From: Blakeslea trispora
Lineage: Eukaryota; Mucoromycota; Mucoromycetes; Mucorales; Choanephoraceae
Length of the DNA stretch: 64,000 nt
Reading direction: 5' to 3'
NCBI GenBank assembly: GCA_025331445.1
Contig: JAIWNE010000012.1
Span: forward strand, 124,001 to 188,000
The notes beneath the pieces are model-generated. The model was not told where the DNA came from. It did not search any database and saw nothing but the letters and a program-made list of their open reading frames with translations. The translations under genes and the position numbers were made by a program. This document shows positions 1-10,500 of the stretch, piece by piece (within the stretch, counting starts at the first letter, position 1; the number at the start of each line of letters is the position of its first letter).

Positions 1-881
1 ATCAGTGGATAGCTGCGGCGATGGCTATAGAGTTGAATGGTTGATCATGGAAGATGTGGGAGCTCTTCATACCTCAGGCAGGCAGGGGAGGAGGAGGAGA
101 TCAGTAAGGCATTGGTTGAAAGCAAGGCCAGTCAAGTTCCTTGCGAATCCTTATAGAATTTGAAATCGTGAAAGCAGAGAAAAGGACATCACTTGTGCAT
201 CAGGACCATCGGAATTCATGGGTGATATGATCATAAAAGATAAACATTTGAGGGGAGGAACAAGAAGTGAAATGAACTTTCAACGTCCTTACAAAGGAGA
301 TAAGAGGCAGTAGAAAACTGTTTAGGCAACAATCCTCAAGTAGGAAGCAAACGACATACTATCCGAGACATAGTATTTCGTTATGAGGTGTTTAAAGACA
401 GTCAATCAAAAGCGAGCCCTCTCCGAAGCAACTTTCTCTACAAGTCAGATGAATGATCCGTCGTAAAGTGCGCGTGGAATTGAACCCTCTTCAGAGAGCA
501 TAATTATGTCTTTCAAAAATTGTAAATGATGTCCCAGAAAAAGGCCTTCAACTGAAGACACTGGCTCAATGCAGAGAAAATCTGTTGAGTATTATGAGCA
601 CTCGACGACAAAGACTGTGTGCATTGCAAGAAGAAGAAGAAGGGGGGGCTTATGGGTACACTTTCTGGAGGACTCGTCGCCTGCATGAAACTAATGATGG
701 CATTGATATGGCCAGATCAGATTCAAGCTTTCAAAGTGTGATTGATAGGAGCTGCTCAAAACAACTCAAAGTCAGCAAAGAAATTCATCTCAGTTTGTGT
801 TTCGCATACAAGACCAAAAAAAAAAAAGATTTTTTTTTCTCTTTTGCTGTTCCTTTTTTCTTTTTAAGCATTTGTAAAGCA
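1..881. other. 5' flank, no supported gene
   Basis: No coding region with recognisable composition was found upstream of the RlmN-like start. An open frame from 585 runs in frame into that start, but its codons before 882 are low-complexity and include a poly-A/poly-T stretch (about 817-860), so I treat it as 5' flank. The stretch is A/T-rich with a pyrimidine-rich run just before the ATG, the usual promoter look of this window. Confidence 0.4.
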
Positions 882-2234
882 ATGTTGAGTTATTGTCAAA
901 GGCGAGGTCTGGCTTCTATTGCCAACTTCAAGATGCCTTCCTCAACATACCAGAAAACCAATTTGTTAGGCTTCACCCTTAGCGATCTTCAAAAAGAACT
1001 TGAAGGACTCGAACATACAAAGAAGTTTACACCACTTCAGATCTGGCAACACATGTACAAAAAAGGTTATACTGATTTCAACAGCATGCCTAATCTATCA
1101 AAAGAGTTGCGACAAGAACTCGATCGCAAATATGAGATCAACTATGGTGAAATTAAAGTAAAAAAAGTCCCTTTTTTATGCTTCCTTTTTTTTGTGTTAC
1201 TAATCTTTTTTTTTTTGTAGTTGGATAAAACTGCTCTTGATCATACTCGTAAATTTCTCGTTGGCTTCAACACACGCCAGGATCCTAAAGCCATTGTCGA
1301 GACAGTCATAATTCCCGAACAAAAGAGATCTACACTCTGTGTCTCTTCTCAGATTGGCTGTTCACTTAAATGTAGCTTTTGTCATACGGGTACTCAGAAG
1401 CTAGAGCGAAGTCTGACTTCAGCGGAAGTGGTAGGTCAATACATGATAGCTGCTTCCGAGAGTGGGGATTTTCCTTTAAAGGATGAAAAGAAAAGAATGA
1501 TATCCAACATGGTCTTTATGGGTCAAGGTGAACCACTTTACAATTGGAAACATGTCAGTAAAGCCATCCGTATCTTGACGGATCCACAGGGACTCCAATG
1601 GCCCAAATCTAAAATAACTGTGTCTACCTCAGGCGTGGTACCTTTGATTCCCAAGATTGCAACTGAATTAGGTGTCTCATTGGCTATTTCTTTACATGCA
1701 GCCAATAATGAATTACGAGATGTCTTGGTTCCCTTGAACAAGACGTTTCCCTTAGAGACTGTATTGGACGCCTGTAAGACTTATGCACACCATATGGGCA
1801 ATCGAGGAAGAAGGATTACCTTTGAATATGTCATGCTGGATCATGTCAACGATTCTCTTTCTGATGCAAGAGCTATGGTGAAACTATTAAGACAATTGCC
1901 TGCTCATGTCAACCTCATGTAAGTGATTATAGTGATCACAAAAGATGTCTTATGTGTCCCTCTCTCTTTTTTTTTTTAGACCTTTCAATCCATGGCCCGG
2001 AAGCGGATACCGATCTACTAAAATGGAACATGTTGAACGATTTGCTCAAGTGGTTACACAGAATGGCATTCATTGTACTATACGTAGACCTAGAGGACAA
2101 GGTAAAAAATAAATGTGCGTGTGTGTGTGTTTATAGACATAGGTGACTAAGTAAACTTTTGTTTAGATATCATGGCTGCCTGCGGCCAATTAAAGAGCTC
2201 GGAAGAAAACAAGAAAAAGAGAATCTCGAAATAA
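882..2234 (+). CDS. RlmN-like radical-SAM RNA methyltransferase, probably mitochondrial
   Basis: Predicted exons are 882-1157, 1221-1918, 1980-2101 and 2167-2234, giving 387 aa. The N-terminal RlmN/Cfr accessory region (QIWQHMYKKG, then NLSKELR) precedes a radical-SAM core with the CxxxCxxC cluster ligands CSLKCSFC (about residues 139-146), the GEPL SAM-binding motif, and NPWPGS. Both mechanistic cysteines of the family are present: the one in TLCVSSQ (about 132) and the one in MAACGQL (about 371). In bacteria this family makes 2-methyladenosine in 23S rRNA and tRNA by a methyl-cysteine mechanism. I chose ATG 882 because it begins a short basic, Ser/Leu-containing leader that looks like a mitochondrial presequence; import is inferred. 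The stop lies 6 bp from the stop of the convergent inhibitor-2 gene. Confidence 0.9.
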
Positions 2235-2240
2235 AAAAAA

Positions 2241-2758
2241 CTAGGATTTATGAAATACGTCCCCATCACGAAAATAATGTTGTGCTCTCTTCTTTTCAAA
2301 TTGTTCATGTCGACTCTTTTCTGTTTCTAAATCATCCATGAGTGTGTGTGTTTCTTATGAATCACGGTCAGCGTACCTTCTTTTGCTTGAGTTTCATTCC
2401 ATTCTTTTGGTTCTACAAATCCAACAGACGCTGGTTTCTGAACACTGTCTCCCAAGCTAAAGTCCTCAAGTTCTGAATTCCCTTCTTCTAAGTTGCCTAA
2501 CACCTTTTTTTTTTGCTTTCTTTTCTCTTTACCTTCAAGGTCTTTGTCTGTCTGCTCGAATCGAATGAAGGGTGTTTTTGGTTCATCAATCTTCATGAAT
2601 ACTTGTCCTTTTGTCTGGTCTTTGTTTTGCTTTAATTTAGCTTCATCCCAGACAATTCTAATTGAATTGATCAGCATCATTCTTTGGCTTATAGGCTATT
2701 CAGCATACTTTTGACTTGGTCTATCTGTCTTTTTTAATATACTTTGTGGATTTGACAT
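2241..2758 (-). CDS. Protein phosphatase inhibitor 2 / Glc8-type PP1 regulator
   Basis: Predicted exons on the minus strand are 2758-2709, 2657-2377 and 2326-2241 (138 aa). The spliced product carries the hallmarks of the inhibitor-2 family in order: an N-terminal SILKK (PP1-binding region 1), QKIVWDE (region 2), MKIDEPKTPF, in which the Thr-Pro is the conserved regulatory phosphorylation site, and a C-terminal EQFEKKRAQHY matching the helix that covers the phosphatase active site. Yeast Glc8 activates and maintains PP1 (Glc7); the same role is inferred here. The middle is acidic and low-complexity. Both introns (51 and 50 bp) were found by frame continuity through these motifs. The gene shares a short intergenic region with the divergent 206-aa gene, and its 3' end nearly abuts the RlmN-like gene. 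Confidence 0.87.
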
Positions 2759-2878
2759 CATAATGAAGAAAAAAAGAAGAAAAATTCAAGCTGATCTTCT
2801 TTTTTTTTAAAAAAGAAGTTTCTGCATTCTGATTGGACGCAGACAATTTTTGCTTTTTTTTCTCTCTTCTTTCAAACT
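2759..2878. promoter_or_regulatory. Short bidirectional promoter region
   Basis: Only 120 bp separate the divergent start codons of the inhibitor-2 gene (ATG 2758, minus) and the 206-aa gene (ATG 2879, plus). The interval is rich in poly-A and poly-T runs, as are other starts in the window. No specific operator was recognised. Confidence 0.45.
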
Positions 2879-3499
2879 ATGCCAAAATCGATTACATTGG
2901 CTTTAGGCTATCTTACTGTACCTCTTGTGATCAAAAGCTCCATACATACTTTATCAAGTGAGAACAATGCACCTTCTTGGACTTTTGCTAGTACAGTGAG
3001 CATCAACTGTTTTGTTCATTCACCTCCTACTATATACCCAACACGTGAAAAACACCTTGTTCAGTTAAGAGACGATGCCAACAAGTTTGAGCAAGAGACA
3101 CTTGTAGCACTATCCCATGCCATGAGCTCAGACAGCAGCAAGAGTCATGGCCTCATGACCATCACAGACAATCTGCTAGGGATCTTGTCACCTACAGCCC
3201 ATCACTCTACATTTGTTCTTCAGGTTGTTCAGTTTGATCCAAAAAGCAAAATGGAACCCAAGAGCTATCATAATGCAGTTGAAAAGATACCTAGTTTAGA
3301 TCTATCCGCAAAACCTACAGCCATTATGGAATTATGTCAATCATGGCCTCATTCAAAAGACAAATTAGCAAAGACAGGAGCTTATATTTACAGATTAGCC
3401 TGTTTATATGGTTATTGGGATAATTGGCGTGTATTTGAGGGTATTTGTCAAACACATCAAATCAATGTAGATCAACTGTTAAATATACATCGATCATAA
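2879..3499 (+). CDS. Unrecognised 206-aa protein
   Basis: A single uninterrupted frame of 206 aa with ordinary amino-acid composition, starting at the first ATG after a pyrimidine-rich leader. No family was recognised. It has a mildly hydrophobic N-terminus (LALGYLTVPLVI), too short and polar to call a membrane anchor with confidence, and a C-terminal half rich in Trp/Tyr (LACLYGYWDNWRVFEG), suggesting a folded helical domain. It is divergent from the inhibitor-2 gene and convergent with the Trk transporter gene, with only 39 bp between stop codons. The lack of internal stops and its fit between two real genes argue that it is coding. A lineage-specific protein is the default reading. Confidence 0.65.
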   Translation: MPKSITLALGYLTVPLVIKSSIHTLSSENNAPSWTFASTVSINCFVHSPPTIYPTREKHLVQLRDDANKFEQETLVALSHAMSSDSSKSHGLMTITDNLLGILSPTAHHSTFVLQVVQFDPKSKMEPKSYHNAVEKIPSLDLSAKPTAIMELCQSWPHSKDKLAKTGAYIYRLACLYGYWDNWRVFEGICQTHQINVDQLLNIHRS

Positions 3500-3538
3500 T
3501 AAAAGAAAAAAAGAAATAGAATCATAAGGGGGGGTATA

Positions 3539-6144
3539 TTAGAGTGTACAAGATCTTGAATGGATAAGGTGATCTGATACACTATTGTATTGTGTAGCAC
3601 TGGTTGTAGCACTGTCATTGAAAAGCTGTAATGAGGCTACTGTGTTTCGTCTTCTTTCGGCATCTTCTCTTTCCTTCTGTGCCAATTCATCCGAAGGCAA
3701 TAAAATGGATCGATCAATAGAAGCAGGTAAACCTATTTAGACATATTAAGTATTTCTGTCATTTAAGCTAAATGTAAGCCATTACCTCGATGTCTTCCTC
3801 GGTACATCAGGATGATCACAATCAACTTGCTCAAGGTACGATACTGTGCTGATTGTGATGTGACTGTTTCAGGATAGCCTGTAGAAGCCCCCACATTACC
3901 AAAGGCTGATACACATTCATAGATCACTGTCGAGATATTGATAGGAGAAAGCTCCATGATCGTCTTTGCTTCGAGGGCAAGAATACAAAAGATACCCGTG
4001 ATGACCCAACAGATATCGCTTGTCAATTGTCGCTGAATCTGTGTGATGACAAAAAAGTCTGGTCCCTTTAGAAGCTTTTTGGTATTTTGAGCAATGCTTG
4101 TCATGGTGGCATGTCTCTTAAGCTTAATGAAAGGGGCCTCGGATAATTCTTCTTCTGAAAACTTCATTTGTTCCTCTTCCTCCTCTCCTCTAAAAATACC
4201 CAGAGCACGTTCCTAAAGAAAAAAAAAAAAGGAATGGTTAAGTGATGATTTAAGAGGTATTTTCTTTTTTTTTTTTTTACTTGATAAATGTTACTGTTCC
4301 TAATGGAAATAGCCACTGGATAAACACTGATGTACATGGCAACAATATAGACAAGTTGAGCTGCAGGATTGATTTCCGCAAGACTCACCACTGAAAATCC
4401 AGCTATTTAAAGATATTGAGTAATTCTAGCAACAAATTAAAAAAGATCAAATCTTACCATTTCTAGTAGCCACCGATTGAAACAGAGCATCCAGAAATCT
4501 TGCTCCCCAGTCCATATCTGCCAATACAGGCAACCAGTAATTAAGAGTGAGAAAGCAAATGAGTTCAAATAAAGTAATGGCAACCAAAACGATCAAAAGC
4601 CACCATGTTTGGCTGGAAGGAAAAAGTGTTGTGTAACAACGACGAGGATGATCCAATAAATACTTGAAGGTTTCACGACCAAAAATGTTTTGTTTAGGGG
4701 TAGCAATATAACAAATCCAGATGATAAAACGCAAGAAAATAGCAAATGCTGTATTACCTGCCAAGATAAGTACGACAGATAACAAGAGAGGTGCAGCTGC
4801 AGATCGAAAGGGAACTAAACTAGCATCAAGATGATTGAGCCCTAGGTTAGTGAAGGCTGATAAACTCATGAAAAAGCAAAAAAACCAAGAATCCACAGGA
4901 CCATTGGGATTGGATGTCTTTAGTACGTCTTGAGCGTAAGTGGAAGAGGCTACATAGATACGGAAAAAGAATCCAAACGAGATAATAAAACCAACAAAAT
5001 AGAAGGGCACTATCCAGGCTAATGCCTCTAGTGCACGATACTCTGTACCTCCCATTCTGTATCTCTCTTCTCTTGTCAAGTCTGATTTACAAGATGGCTG
5101 TCGCATGATTTCATATTCTGAATTCGTGCGCTGTAAAGGTAAGCCATCCCCTTCCTCGTTCCGGTTCTGCTGAAGTTTTCGACGTTCACGTTCACGAAGC
5201 ACATTGGTGTCTTCTCTAAAGGTGATCTGTTGATTGTTGTTGTTTGTAGGACTGTTGAGTTGAGAAGGTGGTTTGAGTGAGGTAGGACTCTCTTGATACA
5301 AGATGGATTTCTCATCTTGTTGTTTGGATGGTTCGTATGATGACGACGATGAAGTTGTAACAGAAAGGTCGTGCAGGCTGCTATTGGGACTGTTCTGAGC
5401 GGTGTCACAAGGATGTGTGCCAAATGCTGGATAATCAAACTCTTGATTTGAGTAATTGCTTCTTCTTCTTCTATCGTAACTAGTCTCTTCTTCGTCAATC
5501 GTATCGTTTCGAATGTTTCGATGAGCATCATTTTCCATCTGAATCGAACTGTGTTCTTTCAAGTGATAGTTGGGTTGCTGAGATGCATTTCTTGGATCGT
5601 AGGACCCTTTTCGAGTCTTACTGGTGGGTGTGGAGCGAATAGAGAGAATGGAGAGACGACGCTTAATAGGATCGATAATGGCCTTGGTTGGCCTGGAAGA
5701 TGAAAAGATGCTACCATTCTCCGCCTGTGCATGTTGTTCCATTTCTTTTTGTTTCTGTAATCGATAGGCTTCTTTTCGTCTCTTGTTTTCCTCCAATACA
5801 TATTCAAACCGTTTCGAAAAATAATAGCGTCTGACCATGACAACGAAAAATGAGATGGTGACATGTGAAGTGAGGAAACAAGTGAGATACATCACGATCA
5901 ATTGATAGGTGGATAGCTGTGACATTGGAATTGTGTTCAATCCAGTATTGGTGGAGGCTGTGACAGCCATGAAGAGAGCGTCAACGTAACTCCAATCCGT
6001 TCCAGGTTCAGCATAGAATAATCCTGAAACAATGAAGGACACTACAAGAATATATAAATAGTGAAGTTCAAGAAAATGAACTCGGGTATCCCAGAATCGA
6101 TGCAGCCAATGGCCAAATTGATTCAACCTGTCTTTTACTGACAT
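3539..6144 (-). CDS. Trk-family high-affinity potassium transporter
   Basis: Predicted exons are 6144-4458, 4402-4281, 4212-3786 and 3732-3539, giving 809 aa. It is a plasma-membrane K+ uptake protein of the fungal Trk1/Trk2 type. Four selectivity-filter loops, one per membrane-pore-membrane unit, are visible: TASTNTGLN (filter Gly about 68), AFTNLGLNH (about 435), ATRNAGFS (about 564) and AFGNVGASTG (about 707). A long hydrophilic cytoplasmic loop of roughly 250 residues (about 115-370), rich in Ser/Asn/Arg, separates the first two units, as in yeast Trk1. RGRHRGLP and IDRSILLP near the C-terminus match the conserved fungal tail. All introns are short (55-68 bp) and GT-AG. The gene is convergent with the 206-aa gene. 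Confidence 0.93.
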
Positions 6145-7542
6145 ACAATCTCAAGGCGAAAAGAAAAAGCGTAGGCCAAATATATACAAAAAAAGAGAGA
6201 GAGAGAAAGAGAAAGAAAAAAAAAAAAGGACAGGTTATTTATAAAATTAAAACAGAGAAAAAAAAAAAATAGAGAGAGAGAGCCAAGTGATGTAACAAAC
6301 GGAAAATAGCTGTCCTTCTCTCTATTAATTTTTGAATTCAATATCCGAATTCGTTTGATTGTTGGAATCTTCTACTGTATAAACAACTGTAACTTGCAAA
6401 ACCCGGTATTATGTGTCAGATTTTCTCTTGTTTTATTTCGATATACAGATATAGATACGTTGCTTTTTCTTTATAATATATTTCTAATGATTTCCAAACA
6501 AAACATAAAAGTTTTATGATCAGATAGTTTCAAAGAGCGGCAACATGTAGGGATTCTCTTTTTATTTGGATTTAAAAGCACGAATAGAAAAAGCGCAATT
6601 CCATTACAGCAATGAATAGTTTCGGAACACTCATAAAAGCCGACTGAAGAAGCGAATGCGATAAAGGAAAACTTTAAGCATATGTACCGAAATATCCATA
6701 TTTAGTAGTTTGTGATCAGCGAAGCATTTCTGCAAAGACTCTTTCCTTACAGAAAAAAAAAAATGTCTTTACGGAAGTGAGCTATTTTTGCCTGAGTTGA
6801 GTTTTGAATCACTTTTTTTTTTATTCAGTAGTTAAAGAAACAGCCCTCCTTTCCCGTTGACAGTCATAGATCTATCACCTGCATAAATATGTCAATATAT
6901 ATCTTAGCTTGACATCCAAAGCATATATGAATATATGCTAGCTTTGTTCTTTAATCAAAAAGACTTTCTTTATTTATAGTGGCTGTGTCAAACTTCTTTT
7001 GATGCTCAGATGTCGTTTTTTGATTTTATGATATTTACGTGATCATGGCTAGGAGCAGGCATGAAATAGACACATCCCCTAAACGAAAAAGAAAGGTGAC
7101 TTGTACTTTTTTTTTCTTCCTTCGTTGCTCATTCCAAGGCAAAAAAAAACTGACATTGGAAGCAAAAGAAAAAAAAAGAAAGAAAGATTGGCTTAAGGTG
7201 ATGCATAGTGTCAAATAAACTCAGCTGCTGTAATTTGACAGAAACTTTAAAATTGCTACAATTTTTAGCAAGCAATGACTGAGTTACAAGCAAAATGGTA
7301 TTTTATGCAAAGTTCAATGCTGTCCTCAGTTTGAACAATAGTCTGACAACTCACTTTAGCACGTAACCACCTATGGCAGCATGTTTAAAAAGAAAAAAGT
7401 ATCAGAGTATGGCTGTTAAGATTTTGACAATTTGTTTAAGATTGTTTTATTTTAGTTACTACAAGCAAAAAAAAAGGAGAGAGAAACACAAAACATATTT
7501 CTGATTCTATACTTGATACAGCATTGGCTTCTCAAGTGCTAA
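6145..7542. other. Intergenic, no gene seen
   Basis: A/T-rich sequence between the Trk start and the 3' end of the Erf2-like gene. It contains purine and pyrimidine runs in the Trk leader and a small palindrome around 6928-6949 (AGCATATATG/ATATATGCT). No coding exon, tRNA or transposon end was recognised. Confidence 0.5.
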
Positions 7543-9135
7543 CTAAATATTACGTAAAGGGATGCTTGATGTGGTAGCAGTAGACAAATTGGAGACTGCG
7601 CTTATAGGCTGGATATTGTATACTTCTTCTGCAAATTTTCTTCTAGCAAGGTAGCTTTTGTTGTGTGGTCTACACAAAATGTGGTACATATTCTTGAGCG
7701 GGTTCCCAAAACTGAAAGGGTGGTTTTCAAATGGCGTTTGTGCAAGATTGGAGCGTAACTGAGAAATGCAAGAGATTAGTATCAAATGAAACAATTGGTT
7801 GAATGCATTGTTACCTGTTCATGAGTAGTAACACCCCTCATCACAAGAAAACAGTGATAAGATGTCAAGCATCCAATAGGAACAAGCAGTACAATACAAA
7901 AGAGCCCAACAAAAAAGCTCACTGGTGTCTTTAGTAAAGATGCTTGAAGGGGCAGGTTTGCTTCTACAAATACAGTGAATACATGGCAAAAAGAAAAGGC
8001 GATAGTATAGCAGCACAATATGGTGGCACATATGATAAACGTGAAGAATGTTCTATAGTTTCTTTTGCCGATACAATTGTTGAGCCAAATACAGTGGTGA
8101 TCTTCATTTTCTGTAATTGAATAAAGAGGTTATTCCATCATGTATACACAAGCTACATATGGATGAACAAATAGGCTACAAAATAAACAGCCTTATGCCC
8201 TATTATTTGCTATGTTACCTGCCTACACAATTGTCACATTGTCTACAATGACTTGCTCTTGGTGGTCGATAAATGCAGCATGTTTCACAATATTTTAATC
8301 GTACCACTGTGCCGTTAATCATCACTTCTTTTGGTAATGGAAACTCACTGTACTCAGACATAGAGGAATATCGGAAACCGTATCCATCGTCTGTGCTCTC
8401 ATTACGTCGACTTGGATTCCAACTTTGAGCATCTAGATTACGAGGTAGGATCTAATACACAAAGAAAATAAAATAAAAAAAAGGGGGGTGCTCAGTTATC
8501 ATAGTATCATTTTGCTGCTTGTATTTTTTTTTTTTTTATTACTCCAGGATCTGTCCAGGACGTTTTGAGCATAGCAGCTAAAGTTAAAATAAATATGTAC
8601 GCAAACAAAATAGGTACAGCTGGTGATACATGATGCCATAACCAAGGGCACCTATTATTGAAACAAAGTCAATCTTATCTGTACAATAAACACACACACA
8701 CACACAAAATACTTGCGAAAAGATAAGAAATAAGATAGCAGGCATGACAATTAGAAATAAGGATGATCCAAAAGCCCAAAAAGCTCGACTGGTCAAAAGC
8801 CTTCCTCCACAAAAGAAGATTGTTCTACCTACATAAAGCTTATAATTACGAGTACTGGTTGGACGCTTGCCCTGTACCATGATAACTCGAGCAGTCTCTG
8901 GTTGATCTTTCAAATGTGCTGTAGCCTGTGTTGATGATTGCTGATGGCGAGATGGGAGTGATTGTGAGGGTTGTGATGATGCCATTGTCGGAGGAAAATT
9001 AAACTCTTCAAAACTCTCTACCATGGACTGTCGCTTATGGTTGGCTCCAAATGAAATAGTCCTTTTATGATGAGATGAAAATGGGTCCAATACAAAAGGC
9101 AGTGGCAGTTCTGGTTGCTCACCACGCTCTATCAT
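7543..9135 (-). CDS. Erf2-like DHHC protein S-palmitoyltransferase
   Basis: Predicted exons are 9135 to about 8702, 8651-8543, 8451-8223, 8110-7815 and 7758-7543 (about 427 aa). A Ser/Gln-rich cytoplasmic N-terminus is followed by two hydrophobic segments, TSWTDPG, then the Cys-rich domain: [24 protein letters not shown] and [12 protein letters not shown] (active-site Cys about 264), then two more membrane segments. The order and the TSWTDPGILPRNLD stretch are typical of the Erf2/ZDHHC9-14-18 group, which acylates Ras-like substrates at ER/Golgi membranes. The end of exon 1 is uncertain because the donor lies in a GT repeat (about 8690-8712). Intron 3 can only be spliced in frame with a GC donor (8222-8221). 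Confidence 0.88.
8690..8706. repeat. (CA)n/(GT)n microsatellite at a splice donor
   Basis: A dinucleotide run that reads as GT repeats on the coding strand of the Erf2-like gene. Several alternative GT donors inside or beside it would extend exon 1 by different numbers of Val/Cys codons, so repeat-length change could shift the exon boundary. Confidence 0.7.
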
Positions 9136-10125
9136 GATTTAGAGTTGGACTTTGTTTATGTGTTACTATTTTTGTAATGGAGGGAAGGAAACATCAGCAG
9201 TGAGCAAGTGATTGGGCAATTTTTTCTTTTTTTTTTTTTTATTCGATTCAGCAATTTTTTTTTTCTGAAGGAAATCCCATATTAAATGATTTCGTCCCTT
9301 TGAATCTCAAATTGTTTGTCTCTGATCTTTCTTGCTTTCGAGATATTATTAAGAATAGCTTTTATTCAAGCAATGGCCGAGATCAAACCTGAATTCAATG
9401 TAGAAGCTTTTTATAAACACAAGGTAGAGAGCATATGCGGCATATTTTTTTTTTTTGGAAACTACTATGGGTGTGCCATTTTGGAGTGCCGTTTTTTTTT
9501 TTTTTACAGTTTTGAGTTGTAAGTTTTGATATTCCTTGCTTGCATGTCATGAACCAGAGCTATCAATTCGCAGTACTTCTTTTTTTTTTCCCTTGATGTA
9601 ATTCCTATACTTCACTGCTAAAAAGAGAGAATAACCTCAACACAATGTGCAGATTCAAGTTAGTTTGCCATGAACTGAAGTCGTTTGTTTATGAAACAAA
9701 GAATATGTTTATCTTTCAAATGAGAGAAAAAAGCATAGAAAAATCTAATAGCTTCAAAGATCATAGCTGATGACTGTCAACTAGCAACCAATGGCTTTGT
9801 TTGCTTGAATGAATTACTTCATTGAATGACAAGTGAGGGTTCTAGAAGGATTTTTGATGCTTCGCTTCTGTCTAGGCTTATTATAGCCATAGCATGTACT
9901 GTATTGACTATGTGGCTAAATAGGCTCCATTGATCTTTTCATGCTTAGTGTAAACCAATGGTTACTGTTAGATGTTGAAGTGTCAAAACCAAATGCTTTT
10001 TATCTATTGTACACAATGTATCATTGTGTCTAGGCAAGATAGGAGAAAATGCACGGACATCATTAGCACTATAAACTACAATTTGGTACAACAAAAAGTA
10101 CGTGAAGCAGTCCGGGCACAATATA
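9136..10125. other. Intergenic flank of the transposon with one possible orphan exon
   Basis: Mostly A/T-rich non-coding sequence between the Erf2-like gene start and the transposon. At 9374-9424 a short plus-strand frame begins with ATG (MAEIKPEFNVEAFYKHK) and ends at a GT; it looks like a first coding exon, but no continuation in frame was found before the transposon. It could be the relic of a gene or chance. Confidence 0.3.
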
Positions 10126-10136
10126 CAGTGCCTCCA
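10126..10136 (+). repeat. Transposon left terminal inverted repeat
   Basis: CAGTGCCTCCA, an exact inverted match to 12798-12808. It is preceded by TA, the presumed target-site duplication. Confidence 0.9.
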
Positions 10137-10169
10137 TTTTTAAATAACGAAAATTTTTACAAGTTTTCG

Positions 10170-10302
10170 AAACCTATCTGCTCAAAACTTTTGGTGACAA
10201 AAACAAAAAGCGAGCCTGAATATATATTCTTTAAACCTTTCTAAACAATTATTCAGGCTCGCTTTTTGTTTTTGTCACCAAAAGTTTTGAGCAGATAGGT
10301 TT
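10170..10302. repeat. Perfect 52-bp inverted repeat (hairpin) inside the transposon
   Basis: Bases 10170-10221 and 10251-10302 are exact reverse complements, separated by a 29-base A/T-rich loop. The arm contains CTCAAAACTTTTGGTGAC and GCGAGCCTGAAT. The structure sits in the leader region of the transposase gene, about 200 bp before its ATG. No similar hairpin exists at the right end of the element, so it is not simply part of the terminal repeats; it may be a nested foldback element or a folded leader. Confidence 0.92.
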
Positions 10303-10500
10303 TGAAGTTAGTCGGTTTTTAAAAATTTTGGCTGGGAGTTATATGGTGGAGGGTCAGATTTGAAAAATAAAAAATTTCTATATGATATTGTTATAGCAGT
10401 GTGTAACCTGTAATATATTTGTGTAACCATACCAGACAATAAATTAAGAAAACATCAAACCCAATATCCCTTCTCCATTTTCATTAAACATTATAAAATT

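Noticed and set aside
585..881. N-terminal extension of the RlmN-like protein
   Set aside because: The open frame is low-complexity and contains long A and T runs. The ATG at 882 gives a plausible presequence directly before conserved sequence.
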